A stretch of 64,000 nt of DNA from Virgibacillus halotolerans (GCF_016908515.1 NZ_JAFBEA010000001.1:62001-126000), one strand, 5' to 3'; counted from the stretch's first letter, positions 38,053-47,355 are shown. Made by a program: numbers and translations. Notes: generated by a model not told the origin, from the letters alone.

Positions 38053-38443
38053 ATTCCATGTTTGTTAATAGTAACTGATTGATCGGATGTTTCCACTCAA
38101 TTTTTGCGTGTGGATAACGTAATAAAATCTCTTTTTCCAGAAAATATAAATCATCGCGTGTGAGCCCGCTTAATTCAATGGGATCATCCACGGTAATATG
38201 AATATTGACGACTTCAAAAGCATCTTCCGTCGTGCCAAGATACTTTTCACCAGCAAATAAACAGCCCTTATACACAAATTGCAGGTTTCTTTTACTATTA
38301 CCTGGTTCATCTAGAAAAAAGAATTCGTTAGATAATTTAGCTAAACGTAATCTTCTTTGCGGACTTCGAATGTACTGAATACCCGTATAAATGAGGAAAA
38401 CTATTGCAATGAGAATAAGTATGCGAAATAAAATAATAATCAT
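38051..38443 (-). CDS. ysdB: YsdB family membrane-anchored protein
   Basis: A 130-residue protein with one N-terminal membrane helix (MIIILFRILILIAIVFLIYTGIQYI) and a cytoplasmic domain containing FFFLDEPGNSKRN and FVYKGCLFAGEKYLGTTEDAF. It matches YsdB, listed in the sigma-W (envelope stress) regulon of B. subtilis; function unknown. Length equals the B. subtilis protein. Start choice is between ATG 38443 and TTG 38449, both after GAGGGAG; the ATG is used. The frame extends to 38473 without better support. Confidence 0.87.
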   Translation of the reverse strand: MIIILFRILILIAIVFLIYTGIQYIRSPQRRLRLAKLSNEFFFLDEPGNSKRNLQFVYKGCLFAGEKYLGTTEDAFEVVNIHITVDDPIELSGLTRDDLYFLEKEILLRYPHAKIEWKHPINQLLLTNME

Positions 38444-38559
38444 ATCCAACCGGCTCCCTCTGTTTGTTACCATTATATACGAAAGAGAACCGCTGTAAGT
38501 TTCACTATTTTATAATTTTCATGATACAATCGGGAAATAAAGAGAAATGAGGGTTGCAT

Positions 38560-39045
38560 ATGAACTGGGAAAAGTTATTTAAGATGCAGGAACAGTTAGA
38601 TCAGTATATTGAGGAAAAGCATGGTTTATCAGATCAGGATTTGTTCCAGGAAAAATATTTAGCATTGCTGGTTGAGCTTGGTGAACTAGCAAACGAAACA
38701 AGATGTTTTAAATTTTGGAGCACGAAACCCCGCAGTGAAAAATCAGTTATTCTAGAGGAATATGTAGATGGGATCCATTTTATATTATCATTAGGTATTA
38801 AAAAGGGGCTACGATTTAATTCGAGTGGTATAACGACGGTTAATAAAAGTGAAACGGAGCAGTTTAATGATGTCTTCGAAGCATGTGTTACTTTTAAAAA
38901 CATCCCGAGCTTACAACAGTACCAACATTTATTTACGACATTCCTCCAGTTGGGGGATAAATTGGGCTTTAGTGAACAAGCTATTCAGGAAGCGTATTAT
39001 AAAAAGAACGAAGTCAATTATCAACGACAAAATGAAGGCTATTAA
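38560..39045 (+). CDS. Dimeric dUTPase-like NTP pyrophosphatase (MazG fold)
   Basis: A 161-residue all-alpha protein of the dUTPase_2 type. Metal-binding helices are visible as LVELGELANETRCFKFW (E-x-x-E-like) and ILEEYVDGIHFILSLG (E-x-x-D), the arrangement of dimeric dUTPases and related house-cleaning enzymes. It probably hydrolyses dUTP to dUMP and pyrophosphate, lowering uracil incorporation. Such genes often occur on phages in B. subtilis, but here it sits in a core region between ysdB and ysdC. The ATG at 38560 follows GAGGG. Confidence 0.85.
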   Translation: MNWEKLFKMQEQLDQYIEEKHGLSDQDLFQEKYLALLVELGELANETRCFKFWSTKPRSEKSVILEEYVDGIHFILSLGIKKGLRFNSSGITTVNKSETEQFNDVFEACVTFKNIPSLQQYQHLFTTFLQLGDKLGFSEQAIQEAYYKKNEVNYQRQNEGY

Positions 39046-39136
39046 GTTAGTTTTCCAATAGATGAATTTTCTTTATATTTACTAACAAAGTCGTTATAAT
39101 GAATATGTAGATCAATAAGAGAGGACGTATATACAT

Positions 39137-40222
39137 ATGGCAAAGTTGGATGAAACACTTACCATGCTAAAAGATTTAACAGATGCAAAGGGAATTCCGG
39201 GCAATGAAAAAGAAGTAAGAGACGTCATGGAGGGGTATATCACCCCCTATGCGGACGAGGTGTTTACAGATAATCTTGGCAGTCTGATTGCCAAGAAAAC
39301 AGGTGAAGCAAATGGTCCAAAAATCATGGTAGCCGGTCACCTGGATGAGGTTGGTTTCATGGTGACGCGCATTGATGATAATGGATTCGTCTATTTCCAA
39401 ACAGTTGGCGGTTGGTGGAGCCAGGTTATGCTTGCACAACGTGTAACCATCATGACTAGTGATGGCGACGTAACTGGTGTCATCGGGTCTAAGCCACCAC
39501 ACATTCTTTCAGCAGAAGCACGTAAAAAACCAGTTGATATTAAAGATATGTTTATTGATATTGGTGCATCAAGTAAAAAGGAAGCAAAGGAATTCGGCGT
39601 GAAACCTGGCGACTCTATTGTTCCTTACTTTGAATTTACGCAACTGAAAAATGAAAAAATGCTACTTGCAAAAGCTTGGGATAACCGGATTGGTTGTGCA
39701 ATTGCTATCGAAGTATTAAAACAACTAAAAGGGGAAGACCATCCCAATGTTGTATACGGTGTTGGTACTATACAGGAAGAAGTAGGCTTGCGCGGTGCAA
39801 AAACTTCCACGCATATGATTGAGCCTGATGTTGGTTTTGGTGTGGACGTAGGAATCGCTGGGGATACACCAGGGATCTCAGACAATGATGCTGATAGTAA
39901 GTTAGGAAAAGGTCCGCAACTCATATTATATGATGCTTCTATGGTTTCCCATAAGGGTGTCCGTGAGTTGGTTGTAAAAACTGCGGAGGAACATGATATT
40001 CCATTTCAATATGCAGCGATTGCAGGTGGAGGAACTGATTCCGGCTCTATTCATTTAACAGCCAATGGGGTACCATCATTATCGATTACCATTGCCACAA
40101 GGTATATCCATTCCCATGCAGGTATCTTACATCGTGATGACTTCGAAAATGCAGTAAAATTGATTGTTGAAACGATCAAAAAACTGGATGCCGATACAGT
40201 AAAAGATATTATATTAGCTTAA
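39137..40222 (+). CDS. ysdC: M42 family aminopeptidase YsdC
   Basis: A 361-residue di-metal peptidase of the M42 family (glutamyl aminopeptidase/endoglucanase-like). [15 protein letters not shown] opens the fold; metal ligands are in [35 protein letters not shown] (catalytic glutamate pair), [11 protein letters not shown] and [11 protein letters not shown]. An apical domain (about 70-180) is inserted as usual and drives dodecamer assembly. It likely trims peptides in the cytoplasm. GAGAGGACG precedes the ATG. Confidence 0.95.
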   Translation: MAKLDETLTMLKDLTDAKGIPGNEKEVRDVMEGYITPYADEVFTDNLGSLIAKKTGEANGPKIMVAGHLDEVGFMVTRIDDNGFVYFQTVGGWWSQVMLAQRVTIMTSDGDVTGVIGSKPPHILSAEARKKPVDIKDMFIDIGASSKKEAKEFGVKPGDSIVPYFEFTQLKNEKMLLAKAWDNRIGCAIAIEVLKQLKGEDHPNVVYGVGTIQEEVGLRGAKTSTHMIEPDVGFGVDVGIAGDTPGISDNDADSKLGKGPQLILYDASMVSHKGVRELVVKTAEEHDIPFQYAAIAGGGTDSGSIHLTANGVPSLSITIATRYIHSHAGILHRDDFENAVKLIVETIKKLDADTVKDIILA

Positions 40223-40232
40223 GACTCTTTGC

Positions 40233-40460
40233 TCAAAAATTGGGACTGCACCGCGGGTTCTTCGGACACGTGCTGCTCTAAACAGGAGTGACCACCCTCC
40301 ACTTATCGGGACTAGTGAAGCGGTAGGATGTGACTTTATTGATTATATTACAGTTAATTGAGCCAAGCATCATACCAGCGAAGGAAATATACCAAGACTC
40401 CAGCGGGAAAGCGTAGTGTATTTCTGGAGCGGTCAGCTAGGAATCAATTTATTACGTCGC
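40233..40460. repeat. Degenerate remnants of the palindromic repeat family
   Basis: GCGGGTTCTTCGGACACGTGCTG (40253 onward) resembles the GCGGGGTCTTCAGACACGTGCTG of copy A. Further on, GAAATATAC ... GTGTATTTC (about 40384-40424) brackets AGACTCCAGCGGGAAAGCG, which matches the two ends of copy B with the middle missing. No gene is seen in the 335-base spacer. Confidence 0.6.
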
Positions 40461-40523
40461 AGTTTCTATCAAAAGCGGGGATTAAAAGCAACAAAACTTA
40501 CGAAAAGGGCGTAGTTTTAAAGT

Positions 40524-40562
40524 TAAAAAAGATCAGTAGAATATCTACTGATCTTTTTTATG
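40524..40562. terminator. Bidirectional terminator before the lytic transglycosylase
   Basis: AAAAAAGATCAGTAGA and TCTACTGATCTTTTTT form a near-perfect palindrome with A and T tracts on both sides, between convergent genes. Confidence 0.9.
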
Positions 40563-41175
40563 CTAAATACGTGTTCATTACCTTTTTTACATAACTTTGT
40601 GTTTCGCTAAACGGCGGGATACCTTGATGTTTATCAACATTTCCCGGTCCAGCATTATAGGCTGCCAATGCCAATTCAATATTTCCATTATAGCGGTTTA
40701 GCATTTGGCTTAAATATTTTGTTCCGCCCTCAATATTTTGTTTTGAATCATAAGGATCGGCAACACCTAATCCCTTTGCGGTTAAAGGCATAAGCTGCAT
40801 CAGACCTTGTGCACCTGCACTGCTTCTTGCCTTGTGGTTATAATTGGATTCATTTTTTATTACGGCATGGATGAGTTTTTCATCTATGCCGTATTTATTT
40901 GCTGCTTCTTTAATCGAACTGTCAAATGATGTTCCGGCCAGTGCACTCCCGACAGGTTTAGTTTGTGAATAACTGTCTGGCGTTGCAGTTGCATACGTTT
41001 TTGTTGCCACATTTTCACTTACATTCAAGTCAGCAGCCTGATTAATCTTTTCCTGAAGCAGCTGTCTGAATGCCAAATCAACCATTGGAGAATGGACTGA
41101 TAAGGACTGATCCTTTGCTGTTACAGTCGACATTGCTTGTTGCTGGACCATTTGCTGCAATTCCCGTACTTCCAT
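40558..41175 (-). CDS. Lytic transglycosylase (SLT domain) protein
   Basis: A 205-residue protein with a C-terminal SLT domain (about 90-205). It has the catalytic glutamate in [13 protein letters not shown], then [34 protein letters not shown] and [21 protein letters not shown]. Such enzymes cut the MurNAc-GlcNAc bond of peptidoglycan leaving 1,6-anhydro ends. The N-terminal 85 residues are low-complexity and lack a signal peptide, so export may depend on another route. The layout is close to B. subtilis YjbJ/CwlQ, but I do not assign that name. It heads no visible operon. Confidence 0.9.
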   Translation of the reverse strand: MEVRELQQMVQQQAMSTVTAKDQSLSVHSPMVDLAFRQLLQEKINQAADLNVSENVATKTYATATPDSYSQTKPVGSALAGTSFDSSIKEAANKYGIDEKLIHAVIKNESNYNHKARSSAGAQGLMQLMPLTAKGLGVADPYDSKQNIEGGTKYLSQMLNRYNGNIELALAAYNAGPGNVDKHQGIPPFSETQSYVKKVMNTYLA

Positions 41176-41247
41176 TAAATGATTCCTCCTCTATCATACC
41201 CTTCTATCATACTGTTAAACGTTGATTTAAGCAATATGTGAGCGTGT

Positions 41248-41919
41248 TTACATGATGATGACATCTTTTTCTGCATCCTTTAAAATTTCTTGATAGAAAG
41301 GATCATTTCCAATACATAGGACCCGGTCACACAAATGAATAATTTCATCCATGTCGTGAGAAGTGTAAAGGATCGTCCTACCATTGTTGATTGCCTGGTT
41401 CTTTAAATAGTTGCCAATCTCCTTGCGAGACTTTAAATCGATTCCGACCGTAGGCTCATCAAGTAGAAGAAGGGTAGGGTCATGAATCAGACTAATTGCC
41501 AGATTCAATTTACGTTTCATGCCACCTGACAATGTCTTGACAGGGTCTTTCCATTTTTCCAAATTCATATCGAGGCAAAGTTGTTTTAATTGGGTATTAT
41601 TTTTCTTTTTCCAGGATAGTTTTTCGAAAAAAACCATATTTTCTTCCACGGTAAATTCATCCCAGATTGCAATCTCTTGTGGAACAAAGCCAATATTTTT
41701 TCTCACTGTCTTTCGCTGTGTTCCATAGGACATTCCATCTAATGTAATTGTCCCCATCGTCGGCAACTGTAGTGTCGCTAATGTCTTTAGTAGAGTAGAT
41801 TTTCCAGCCCCATTTTCCCCAACTAGACCAACAATTTCACCTTGTTCGATGGAAAAGGAAAGCTCATCCAAGATTGTCTTTTTGCCATAGGATTTAGATA
41901 AACTATCTATATTAAGCAT
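41248..41919 (-). CDS. ABC exporter ATP-binding protein
   Basis: A 223-residue ABC ATPase with Walker A GENGAGKST (about 36-44), Q-loop FVPQEIAIWDE, signature LSGGM, Walker B LLLLDEPTVGID and H-loop YTSHD. It begins eight bases inside the preceding permease gene, the last of three overlapping genes on the minus strand. The permease type (ABC-2) marks the system as an exporter; drug, peptide or lipid-like cargo cannot be told from sequence. No two-component regulator lies nearby. Confidence 0.93.
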   Translation of the reverse strand: MLNIDSLSKSYGKKTILDELSFSIEQGEIVGLVGENGAGKSTLLKTLATLQLPTMGTITLDGMSYGTQRKTVRKNIGFVPQEIAIWDEFTVEENMVFFEKLSWKKKNNTQLKQLCLDMNLEKWKDPVKTLSGGMKRKLNLAISLIHDPTLLLLDEPTVGIDLKSRKEIGNYLKNQAINNGRTILYTSHDMDEIIHLCDRVLCIGNDPFYQEILKDAEKDVIIM

Positions 41920-43042
41920 CGAATTTCTCCTTTCTTACATACCAGCTAATGATCCAGACTGCAAATAGCAGAAGCCATAAATTAACGACATTATTTTGCA
42001 GAAAAGGGTAGATCGGATTTAGGAATTCCACCCATGGTACTCGATTGATGATACCGTCGATTGGCATGATTGCGCCACTTGAAATGGCAAACAACAGGAC
42101 AAGTGCAAAAGAAGTACTATAGTATAAATATAAATTTTTAAAGCAGATTGCTAATACAAATGCACCGGCATTTAGCATGATTCGATAAGAAAGCATCGCA
42201 GCGATTAAGCCAAGGCTGATCGGTTCATGGATAACAAAGTAGAAAGTCAACAATGCCAGTCCATCAAAGATTATACATAAAATCGTATAAAACAATGCAT
42301 TTTGCAGCATATAATTTTTAAAAGAAATCCGAATAAACGCGAATCGCGGCAGAATCGACAGACGGTTTTCTTTGATTAGCCAGTCAAACAATAGCAATGT
42401 GGATAGTAAACTGAACAATGCCCATAGTCCCCAGGGTTTAAATTGGATCACTTCATCATCTGACGCTGTTGGGGACCCATCTGTAAACGAAAATGTAGTG
42501 CGCAGTAAATCTTCTTTTTTCTGAATGTCAACGCTTTTAGAAACGACATCCTTCCAGTTCCATTGCTGACCTCCACCATACGTATCACTAAGATCTTTTA
42601 CGATATAAGCTGCTTTTGATCTTCCAGTATCCTGTTGCACAAAGGATACGATCATTTCCTTGACCGGTGTATAGGCAAAAGACAGGTCGGATCGATAACT
42701 TGTAATTAAATGATTACGACTGTTTTTTTGTATGTTTGCTTCATAGCCATTATGAATAACAAAGACACTATCAAGCTGATGCTTTTCCAACTGTGCCAGT
42801 GCTTCATGCTCATCTAAGTCATGAACACGAATTAATGGTGTTTGTTTAATTGACTCATAAAGCGTTGTTGCCAAGGCAGTATCTTCCTGTAATACAATCC
42901 CAACCGGAACTTTGCTATCCTCCTGTATGAAACTAGTTAATTGAATGATCAGGAGTGTGCTGATTATGGGAAACAATAACCAGAATAGGAGGGAAACCCA
43001 TTGTCTTTTCCAATGAATGAGACGTGTTTGAAGTATGTTCAT
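41912..43042 (-). CDS. ABC-2 type exporter permease, second subunit
   Basis: A 376-residue permease. An N-terminal helix (VSLLFWLLFPIISTLLIIQLTSF) is followed by a large external domain (about 45-190) and a C-terminal block of five or six helices (LWALFSLLSTLLLFDWLI onward). This is the ABC2_membrane_3 layout. The ATG overlaps the upstream permease stop as TGATG, so the subunits are coupled; the longer frame to 43066 lies within that gene. It is related in plan, not closely in sequence, to the first permease, suggesting a heterodimer. Confidence 0.88.
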   Translation of the reverse strand: MNILQTRLIHWKRQWVSLLFWLLFPIISTLLIIQLTSFIQEDSKVPVGIVLQEDTALATTLYESIKQTPLIRVHDLDEHEALAQLEKHQLDSVFVIHNGYEANIQKNSRNHLITSYRSDLSFAYTPVKEMIVSFVQQDTGRSKAAYIVKDLSDTYGGGQQWNWKDVVSKSVDIQKKEDLLRTTFSFTDGSPTASDDEVIQFKPWGLWALFSLLSTLLLFDWLIKENRLSILPRFAFIRISFKNYMLQNALFYTILCIIFDGLALLTFYFVIHEPISLGLIAAMLSYRIMLNAGAFVLAICFKNLYLYYSTSFALVLLFAISSGAIMPIDGIINRVPWVEFLNPIYPFLQNNVVNLWLLLFAVWIISWYVRKEKFDA

Positions 43043-44265
43043 CACTTTTGGGCACGCTCCTTCCACAATGATAGTCCGATGAGTATAAATATCCCGACTG
43101 CATTCATTAATAATAATGGAAGGTAATCAGCATACAGGCGGGCATGTAAAATAATTTCCTGTAGCCAGTGAAATCCTTCATTGGCATAACTATATTTAGT
43201 CGGATCCTGTAACCAAGCAGGGAAATAGAGTGTCGGTATAATTGCCCCGCTCAAAATCAGCAAGACGCCTGTTAGTATGGAATGCCCAAGCAAGCGCAAC
43301 TTCTGCGATGGTATAAGAAATGAAATGACAGCCAGCCCCTGCAGAAAAGCAAAGCTATATAGCAGGATGATGATTGCGATTCTCAGGCAATCCTCCACAT
43401 CTAAATCCACCCCTAACCATTTTTGTAAAAGGAAAAAGGAAACAATTGCAAATAGGCCAACCGTGGTTAAAGTCACGAACATCCGGGCCATGACTTGTTG
43501 AAAGGCGGTTACACCATACAACTTCATTCGTTGCCTCATTCGTAAAGTATCTTCTTTAACTAGAAAGCTGTAAATGGATAATAGCCAGATCGTCACAATG
43601 ATAAACCAGCTCGCGATTCCATAATAATGGATGGGGGAGGCAGTAGCGCTGTTCTGGATTTCTTTATCGTTTATGATTTTATCTCTGCCAATCGTATAGA
43701 ATAAGTAATCCTTAAACTGCTCAAATAATATATCATTTTGGGTTTCCTGATCCATAGTCATTTCGTTGGCAAAGGAATTAATCGTTAATATATTAGCTTG
43801 CGCTGAGCGGATATGTCGTGTCACGCTTTCAATCAGTTCTTTAATTAAATAGCTTTCCGTGCTTTTTTTCGGGTTACCAACAATGGGTAATGCAACAGCG
43901 TTTCCTTTGTACAAATTTGCAGTGAAGTTTTCCGGAAAGATAATGTAAGCACTGAGCTGATCATCTTTTATCGAGCTGATTGCTTTTTCTTCTGTCATTT
44001 TCCCAATGTGGATAAAAGTTCCCAGTTGTGATGCTTCATCAATTAAATCAACCACTAATTGTGTTTCACTGGATTGGTCTAGATCAACCAATCCAACTTG
44101 AATGGGGTCGTTTTCTTCTGTGGTGAAAAAAGAAACGATAATTGTTACGATCAATCCAACGATGACAATTGGAAAAATGAAAAGCAGCGGAAGTGAGAGC
44201 CACTTCCGCTGAAGCTGCATGAAGTTATTTTTTGTAAAAAGTAAGAGGTGTTTGATGAAATGCAT
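43042..44265 (-). CDS. ABC-2 type exporter permease, first subunit
   Basis: A 407-residue permease beginning MHFIKHLLLFTKNNFMQLQRKW, then a helix (LSLPLLFIFPIVIVGLIVTIIVSFF), a long external domain (about 50-215, including VGLVDLDQSSETQLVVDLIDEA) and about six C-terminal helices. It is the first gene of the three-gene exporter. The open frame runs up to 44364, but that stretch contains the terminator of the next gene upstream, so the real start is lower; ATG 44265 after a weak GGAAG is the best choice. Paired unequal permeases resemble LnrMN-type systems. Confidence 0.86.
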   Translation of the reverse strand: MHFIKHLLLFTKNNFMQLQRKWLSLPLLFIFPIVIVGLIVTIIVSFFTTEENDPIQVGLVDLDQSSETQLVVDLIDEASQLGTFIHIGKMTEEKAISSIKDDQLSAYIIFPENFTANLYKGNAVALPIVGNPKKSTESYLIKELIESVTRHIRSAQANILTINSFANEMTMDQETQNDILFEQFKDYLFYTIGRDKIINDKEIQNSATASPIHYYGIASWFIIVTIWLLSIYSFLVKEDTLRMRQRMKLYGVTAFQQVMARMFVTLTTVGLFAIVSFFLLQKWLGVDLDVEDCLRIAIIILLYSFAFLQGLAVISFLIPSQKLRLLGHSILTGVLLILSGAIIPTLYFPAWLQDPTKYSYANEGFHWLQEIILHARLYADYLPLLLMNAVGIFILIGLSLWKERAQK

Positions 44266-44320
44266 AGGGGGCACTTCCATTTCTGTAAAAATATTATTAG
44301 AGCTTACTTTCCTAAATAGT

Positions 44321-44352
44321 GTAAAAAGGACCTTGAAGAAGGCCCTTTTTAC
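44321..44352 (-). terminator. Terminator of the membrane-anchored protein gene
   Basis: On the minus strand GTAAAAAGGGCCTT and AAGGTCCTTTTTAC pair around CTTC with a T5 run. It separates the large anchored protein gene from the ABC genes. Confidence 0.8.
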
Positions 44353-44382
44353 AAAGTTTGACATTTTTCCTCAGTTGGCTTT

Positions 44383-45957
44383 TTAATATCCGAATCCACC
44401 AGTACCTATCATTTCCATCAACCATTGTTGGAAGCCAGGTCCAACATCATCGTTGAAATACGCTGTGATTTCATCGGCGCTCATACTGCCTAAATCTTTA
44501 ACATCACCATCATCAGGTGCTTCAACTTTTTTCGTCGTTTTACCGTCAACTGCAATTTGTAGTATAAACATATCTTGATCCATATCCGGGCTTCCAACAG
44601 ATAGGTTATGTTCAGCGTTCATCTGGTCCTTGTCAAAGGAAGCATTTCCTTTCCATAATAAGCTGCCACCGCCGCCATATGGATCTTTGTAAGAAAATGT
44701 ACGGTCAAAATCTCTTTTACCATCTTTTAACGTTTCCGAACCTTCATACGATAGAACGGTTTCGTCTACTGTTAGATTAATAGAGTCTTTTGCTTTGTTG
44801 TCCTTCCAGGATAAATCACCTGCAACATTCATTGTTCCTTCATCGTATTCATCCTTAAAGCCTAAATCATAATTAAAGACTTGTGCTTCATCGTCCAATG
44901 ATTGTGTGCCTTTAACTGTAAATGTTACTAAATCTTGTTCATCTGGTCCCATTTCAATATTGAAATCGCGTTGAACAATTAATTTATCATTCACCCATAT
45001 GTTAGATGTTAGTCCGTCTGGAATCTTGAAATCTTTTATTCCTTTTTTGGCATCGGCAATACCTGTTTCAAACTCACTTAGCATTTCTTCGACATCTTGA
45101 CCTATCGCATCGTCAATCTGCATTGCTAACTGATCTTTCAGAAGTTCTTTTATTTTCTCATCTTTTTCCATTTTGTCGAGTACTTTTGTAAGGATAGCTT
45201 TGATTTCATCTTCAGAAAGGTGGAAGGTAATTTTCTCTGCTTTCACTGATTTACCATCCACATCGATTTTATCATTCGTAGAATCAAATGCTTCATCAGG
45301 CAATTCATCATAAATCATGTTAGCATATTCTTTTTTAAAATATTCCATGTCTTCCTCAGAAAGGAATGCGTTTTCCTCATTGAAAATATTTCCTAAATCA
45401 TATTCTTTCTCATCAGTAAAAGTGTCGGGATCCAGTTCGTGTAATATATTTCCGATGTCATCCCCTTTAACTTGAAGCAATTCATCGATGAAAGGGAGGC
45501 CAAACAATATTTCGTCTGCATTTACATACAAATTAACATCGTCAATTTCCATTTCCCCGATATTTGCTTTTAGCTTTGCAGCGATCTGTTCTTCTTTCAA
45601 ATCTGTTGCAGTTTGAATCTCAATCGTGGAATTGTTAATAAATTGTTCGGGTCCCATAGCCCCAAATCCGCCACCATAAGGATCATTGTATTCACCTGAA
45701 AGGGTGATTGTTGATGCTGTTGGCTTTTCTTTTGTTTGTTCTCCCCAATCCATTTCAGGCTGATAGCGCTCCTCAAACTTTTCACTCATAAATTCAATAG
45801 AGCTTTTCTCTGCTAAAAAGTACTTTTCCTTATCGGAGAAATTTAGCATTACATATGCAGCGACACCACCGCCTACGACTAGGACGGCTACAATAAAGGC
45901 GATTAAGCCTTTAGAGATTCCCTTTTTTGTATTTCCGTTGTCAACCGATTCATCCAT
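44383..45957 (-). CDS. Large acidic membrane-anchored protein with DPYGGG motifs
   Basis: A 524-residue protein with a short cytoplasmic N-terminus (MDESVDNGNTKKGISK), one membrane helix (LIAFIVAVLVVGGGVAAYVML, about 18-38) and a long acidic extracytoplasmic part. The motif DPYGGG occurs twice, in SGEYNDPYGGGFG near residue 90 and SYKDPYGGGGS near residue 435, and the protein ends MIGTGGFGY. The outer part is rich in alternating strands (SINLTVDETVLSYEG), suggesting lipoprotein-like beta sheets. It may belong to the DUF6583 family, recalled not checked. It is transcribed toward the ABC exporter but a terminator lies between. Confidence 0.8.
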   Translation of the reverse strand: MDESVDNGNTKKGISKGLIAFIVAVLVVGGGVAAYVMLNFSDKEKYFLAEKSSIEFMSEKFEERYQPEMDWGEQTKEKPTASTITLSGEYNDPYGGGFGAMGPEQFINNSTIEIQTATDLKEEQIAAKLKANIGEMEIDDVNLYVNADEILFGLPFIDELLQVKGDDIGNILHELDPDTFTDEKEYDLGNIFNEENAFLSEEDMEYFKKEYANMIYDELPDEAFDSTNDKIDVDGKSVKAEKITFHLSEDEIKAILTKVLDKMEKDEKIKELLKDQLAMQIDDAIGQDVEEMLSEFETGIADAKKGIKDFKIPDGLTSNIWVNDKLIVQRDFNIEMGPDEQDLVTFTVKGTQSLDDEAQVFNYDLGFKDEYDEGTMNVAGDLSWKDNKAKDSINLTVDETVLSYEGSETLKDGKRDFDRTFSYKDPYGGGGSLLWKGNASFDKDQMNAEHNLSVGSPDMDQDMFILQIAVDGKTTKKVEAPDDGDVKDLGSMSADEITAYFNDDVGPGFQQWLMEMIGTGGFGY

Positions 45958-46293
45958 TCTACTACCCCTCTCATTGTTCCTGCCCTATAATCATATGTAT
46001 TATTCCTTCTTTCAACCCATAAAAATAAAGCATCTGAATATTTTTATATCACTAAATAAAAAGATAGTCAAATGTCGTCGGACCCGTAATGGTTGAAGTT
46101 GAGCCGAAATTTTCTCATAAACTAGGACAATATGTTTACAAGGCGCCAAAAAATATCTATTATATTAGAATAATAGATGATAAGCACCATTATAGTTTAT
46201 TTTATCGATGTATAGGCGGAATGCAATAGGTACAAAGGTTCATTTGAAGAGGAGACTGATACTTTGTCGCATCAGCCTCTTCTTCAATGACCA
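45958..46293. other. Intergenic spacer between anchored protein gene and sspI
   Basis: 336 bases, AT-rich, with the sspI hairpin at its right end. Short frames in it have no ribosome site. Nothing else is recognised. Confidence 0.5.
46246..46285 (-). terminator. Hairpin after sspI
   Basis: AAGAAGAGGCTGATGC and GTATCAGTCTCCTCTT pair with a few mismatches on the minus strand. The T-tract after it is poor, so termination may be weak. Confidence 0.5.
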
Positions 46294-46515
46294 TTATTCA
46301 GCTGTTGCTTGTTTAACCCCTTGTTCCAAAGCATCGACCATTTCCTGTTTTTCTTCTGCTGGCGATTGCTTCCAAATGAGTTCAAATAAGACACCGAGTC
46401 CAGGTAGCATTTTTTCTTCCCCGTTTTGTATGGCGTCATTAATCGTCGCCTCCAGCTGTGACTGATCATTACTTTCGATGTTTGATAAAATAGCTTTGCG
46501 TAAATTTAAATCCAT
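46294..46515 (-). CDS. sspI: Small acid-soluble spore protein SspI
   Basis: A 73-residue minor [33 protein letters not shown] at the start and [16 protein letters not shown] in the middle, both typical of SspI. In B. subtilis it is made in the forespore late in sporulation. It is not an alpha/beta-type DNA-binding SASP. The ATG at 46515 follows GAGGAGTGG; GTG at 46524 is in frame but too close to that site. It is divergent from ysgA, as in B. subtilis. Confidence 0.95.
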   Translation of the reverse strand: MDLNLRKAILSNIESNDQSQLEATINDAIQNGEEKMLPGLGVLFELIWKQSPAEEKQEMVDALEQGVKQATAE

Positions 46516-46615
46516 GATTTCCACTCCTCATCATCATAATGCTAACGATAGTTTGACCAATGTAGTTAAAAATATGTATGATGAAACTAGAAAATAAGAA
46601 TAAGGATGAAAAATA

Positions 46616-47353
46616 ATGATTACTTCAGTAAAAAATGAAAAAGTTAAAGCCTGGAAAAAGCTCCAACAAAGAAAAGAACGCAAACAAACAAACACTTTTC
46701 TTATTGAAGGTTTACATTTAATAGAGGAAGCTTGGAAAAGTGAGTGGAGAATAAAGGAAATTATTGTGCTGGATTTCGAAGTATTGCCTGAATGGGTTCA
46801 GGACTTTGCTGTTGAAGAAGTAAGTGACAATGTATTCCAGTATATTTCGCAAACCCAGACACCACAGGGAATTGCAGCGGTAGTAGAGATAAAGCGGATG
46901 GATAACAATAAGGGAAACCACGTACTTTTAATTGATGCTGTTCAAGACCCTGGTAACTTGGGGACGATGATTCGGACCGCTGATGCCGCTGGATTTGATG
47001 GTATTGTGTTGGGGGAAGGTACAGTCGATTTATTTAATGATAAAGTTGTCCGAGCGACACAAGGCTCCCTTTTTCACCTCCCGATATACGATGCGAAGCT
47101 GACGGATGAAATTGTGGCGTTAAAAGAAGCGGGGTTTACAATTTGGGCAACCGCACTGGAAGATGCTGAAATATACAGTGATGTATCCGTGGCCAATAAA
47201 ATGGCTATAATTATGGGAAATGAGGGCGCTGGAGTCAATCGGGAATTGATTGCGTTAGCAGACACCATTGTTACCATTCCAATCTACGGAAAAGCGGAAT
47301 CACTGAATGTTAGTATTGCCTCAGCTATTTTAATGTATTATGTAAAAAGTTAA
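46616..47353 (+). CDS. ysgA: TrmH-family RNA 2'-O-methyltransferase YsgA
   Basis: A 245-residue SPOUT methyltransferase. An N-terminal substrate-binding domain (about 1-90, SVKNEKVKAWKKLQQRKERKQTNTF) precedes the knotted SpoU domain with LIDAVQDPGNLGTMIRTADAAGFDG (motif 1), IIMGNEGAGVNRE (motif 2) and IPIYGKAESLNVSIASAILMYY (motif 3). It is likely to methylate ribose in rRNA or tRNA; the exact site is unknown. AAGGATG precedes the ATG. The pheST promoter begins just beyond its stop. Confidence 0.93.
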   Translation: MITSVKNEKVKAWKKLQQRKERKQTNTFLIEGLHLIEEAWKSEWRIKEIIVLDFEVLPEWVQDFAVEEVSDNVFQYISQTQTPQGIAAVVEIKRMDNNKGNHVLLIDAVQDPGNLGTMIRTADAAGFDGIVLGEGTVDLFNDKVVRATQGSLFHLPIYDAKLTDEIVALKEAGFTIWATALEDAEIYSDVSVANKMAIIMGNEGAGVNRELIALADTIVTIPIYGKAESLNVSIASAILMYYVKS

Positions 47354-47355
47354 AG

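Noticed and set aside
40358-40594. 78-residue plus-strand frame with basic composition
   Set aside because: It lies within the degenerate repeat and the terminator before the lytic transglycosylase, has no ribosome site and has repeat-derived composition.
44266-44364. N-terminal extension of the first ABC permease
   Set aside because: The stretch holds the upstream gene's terminator and its translation looks basic and non-family.
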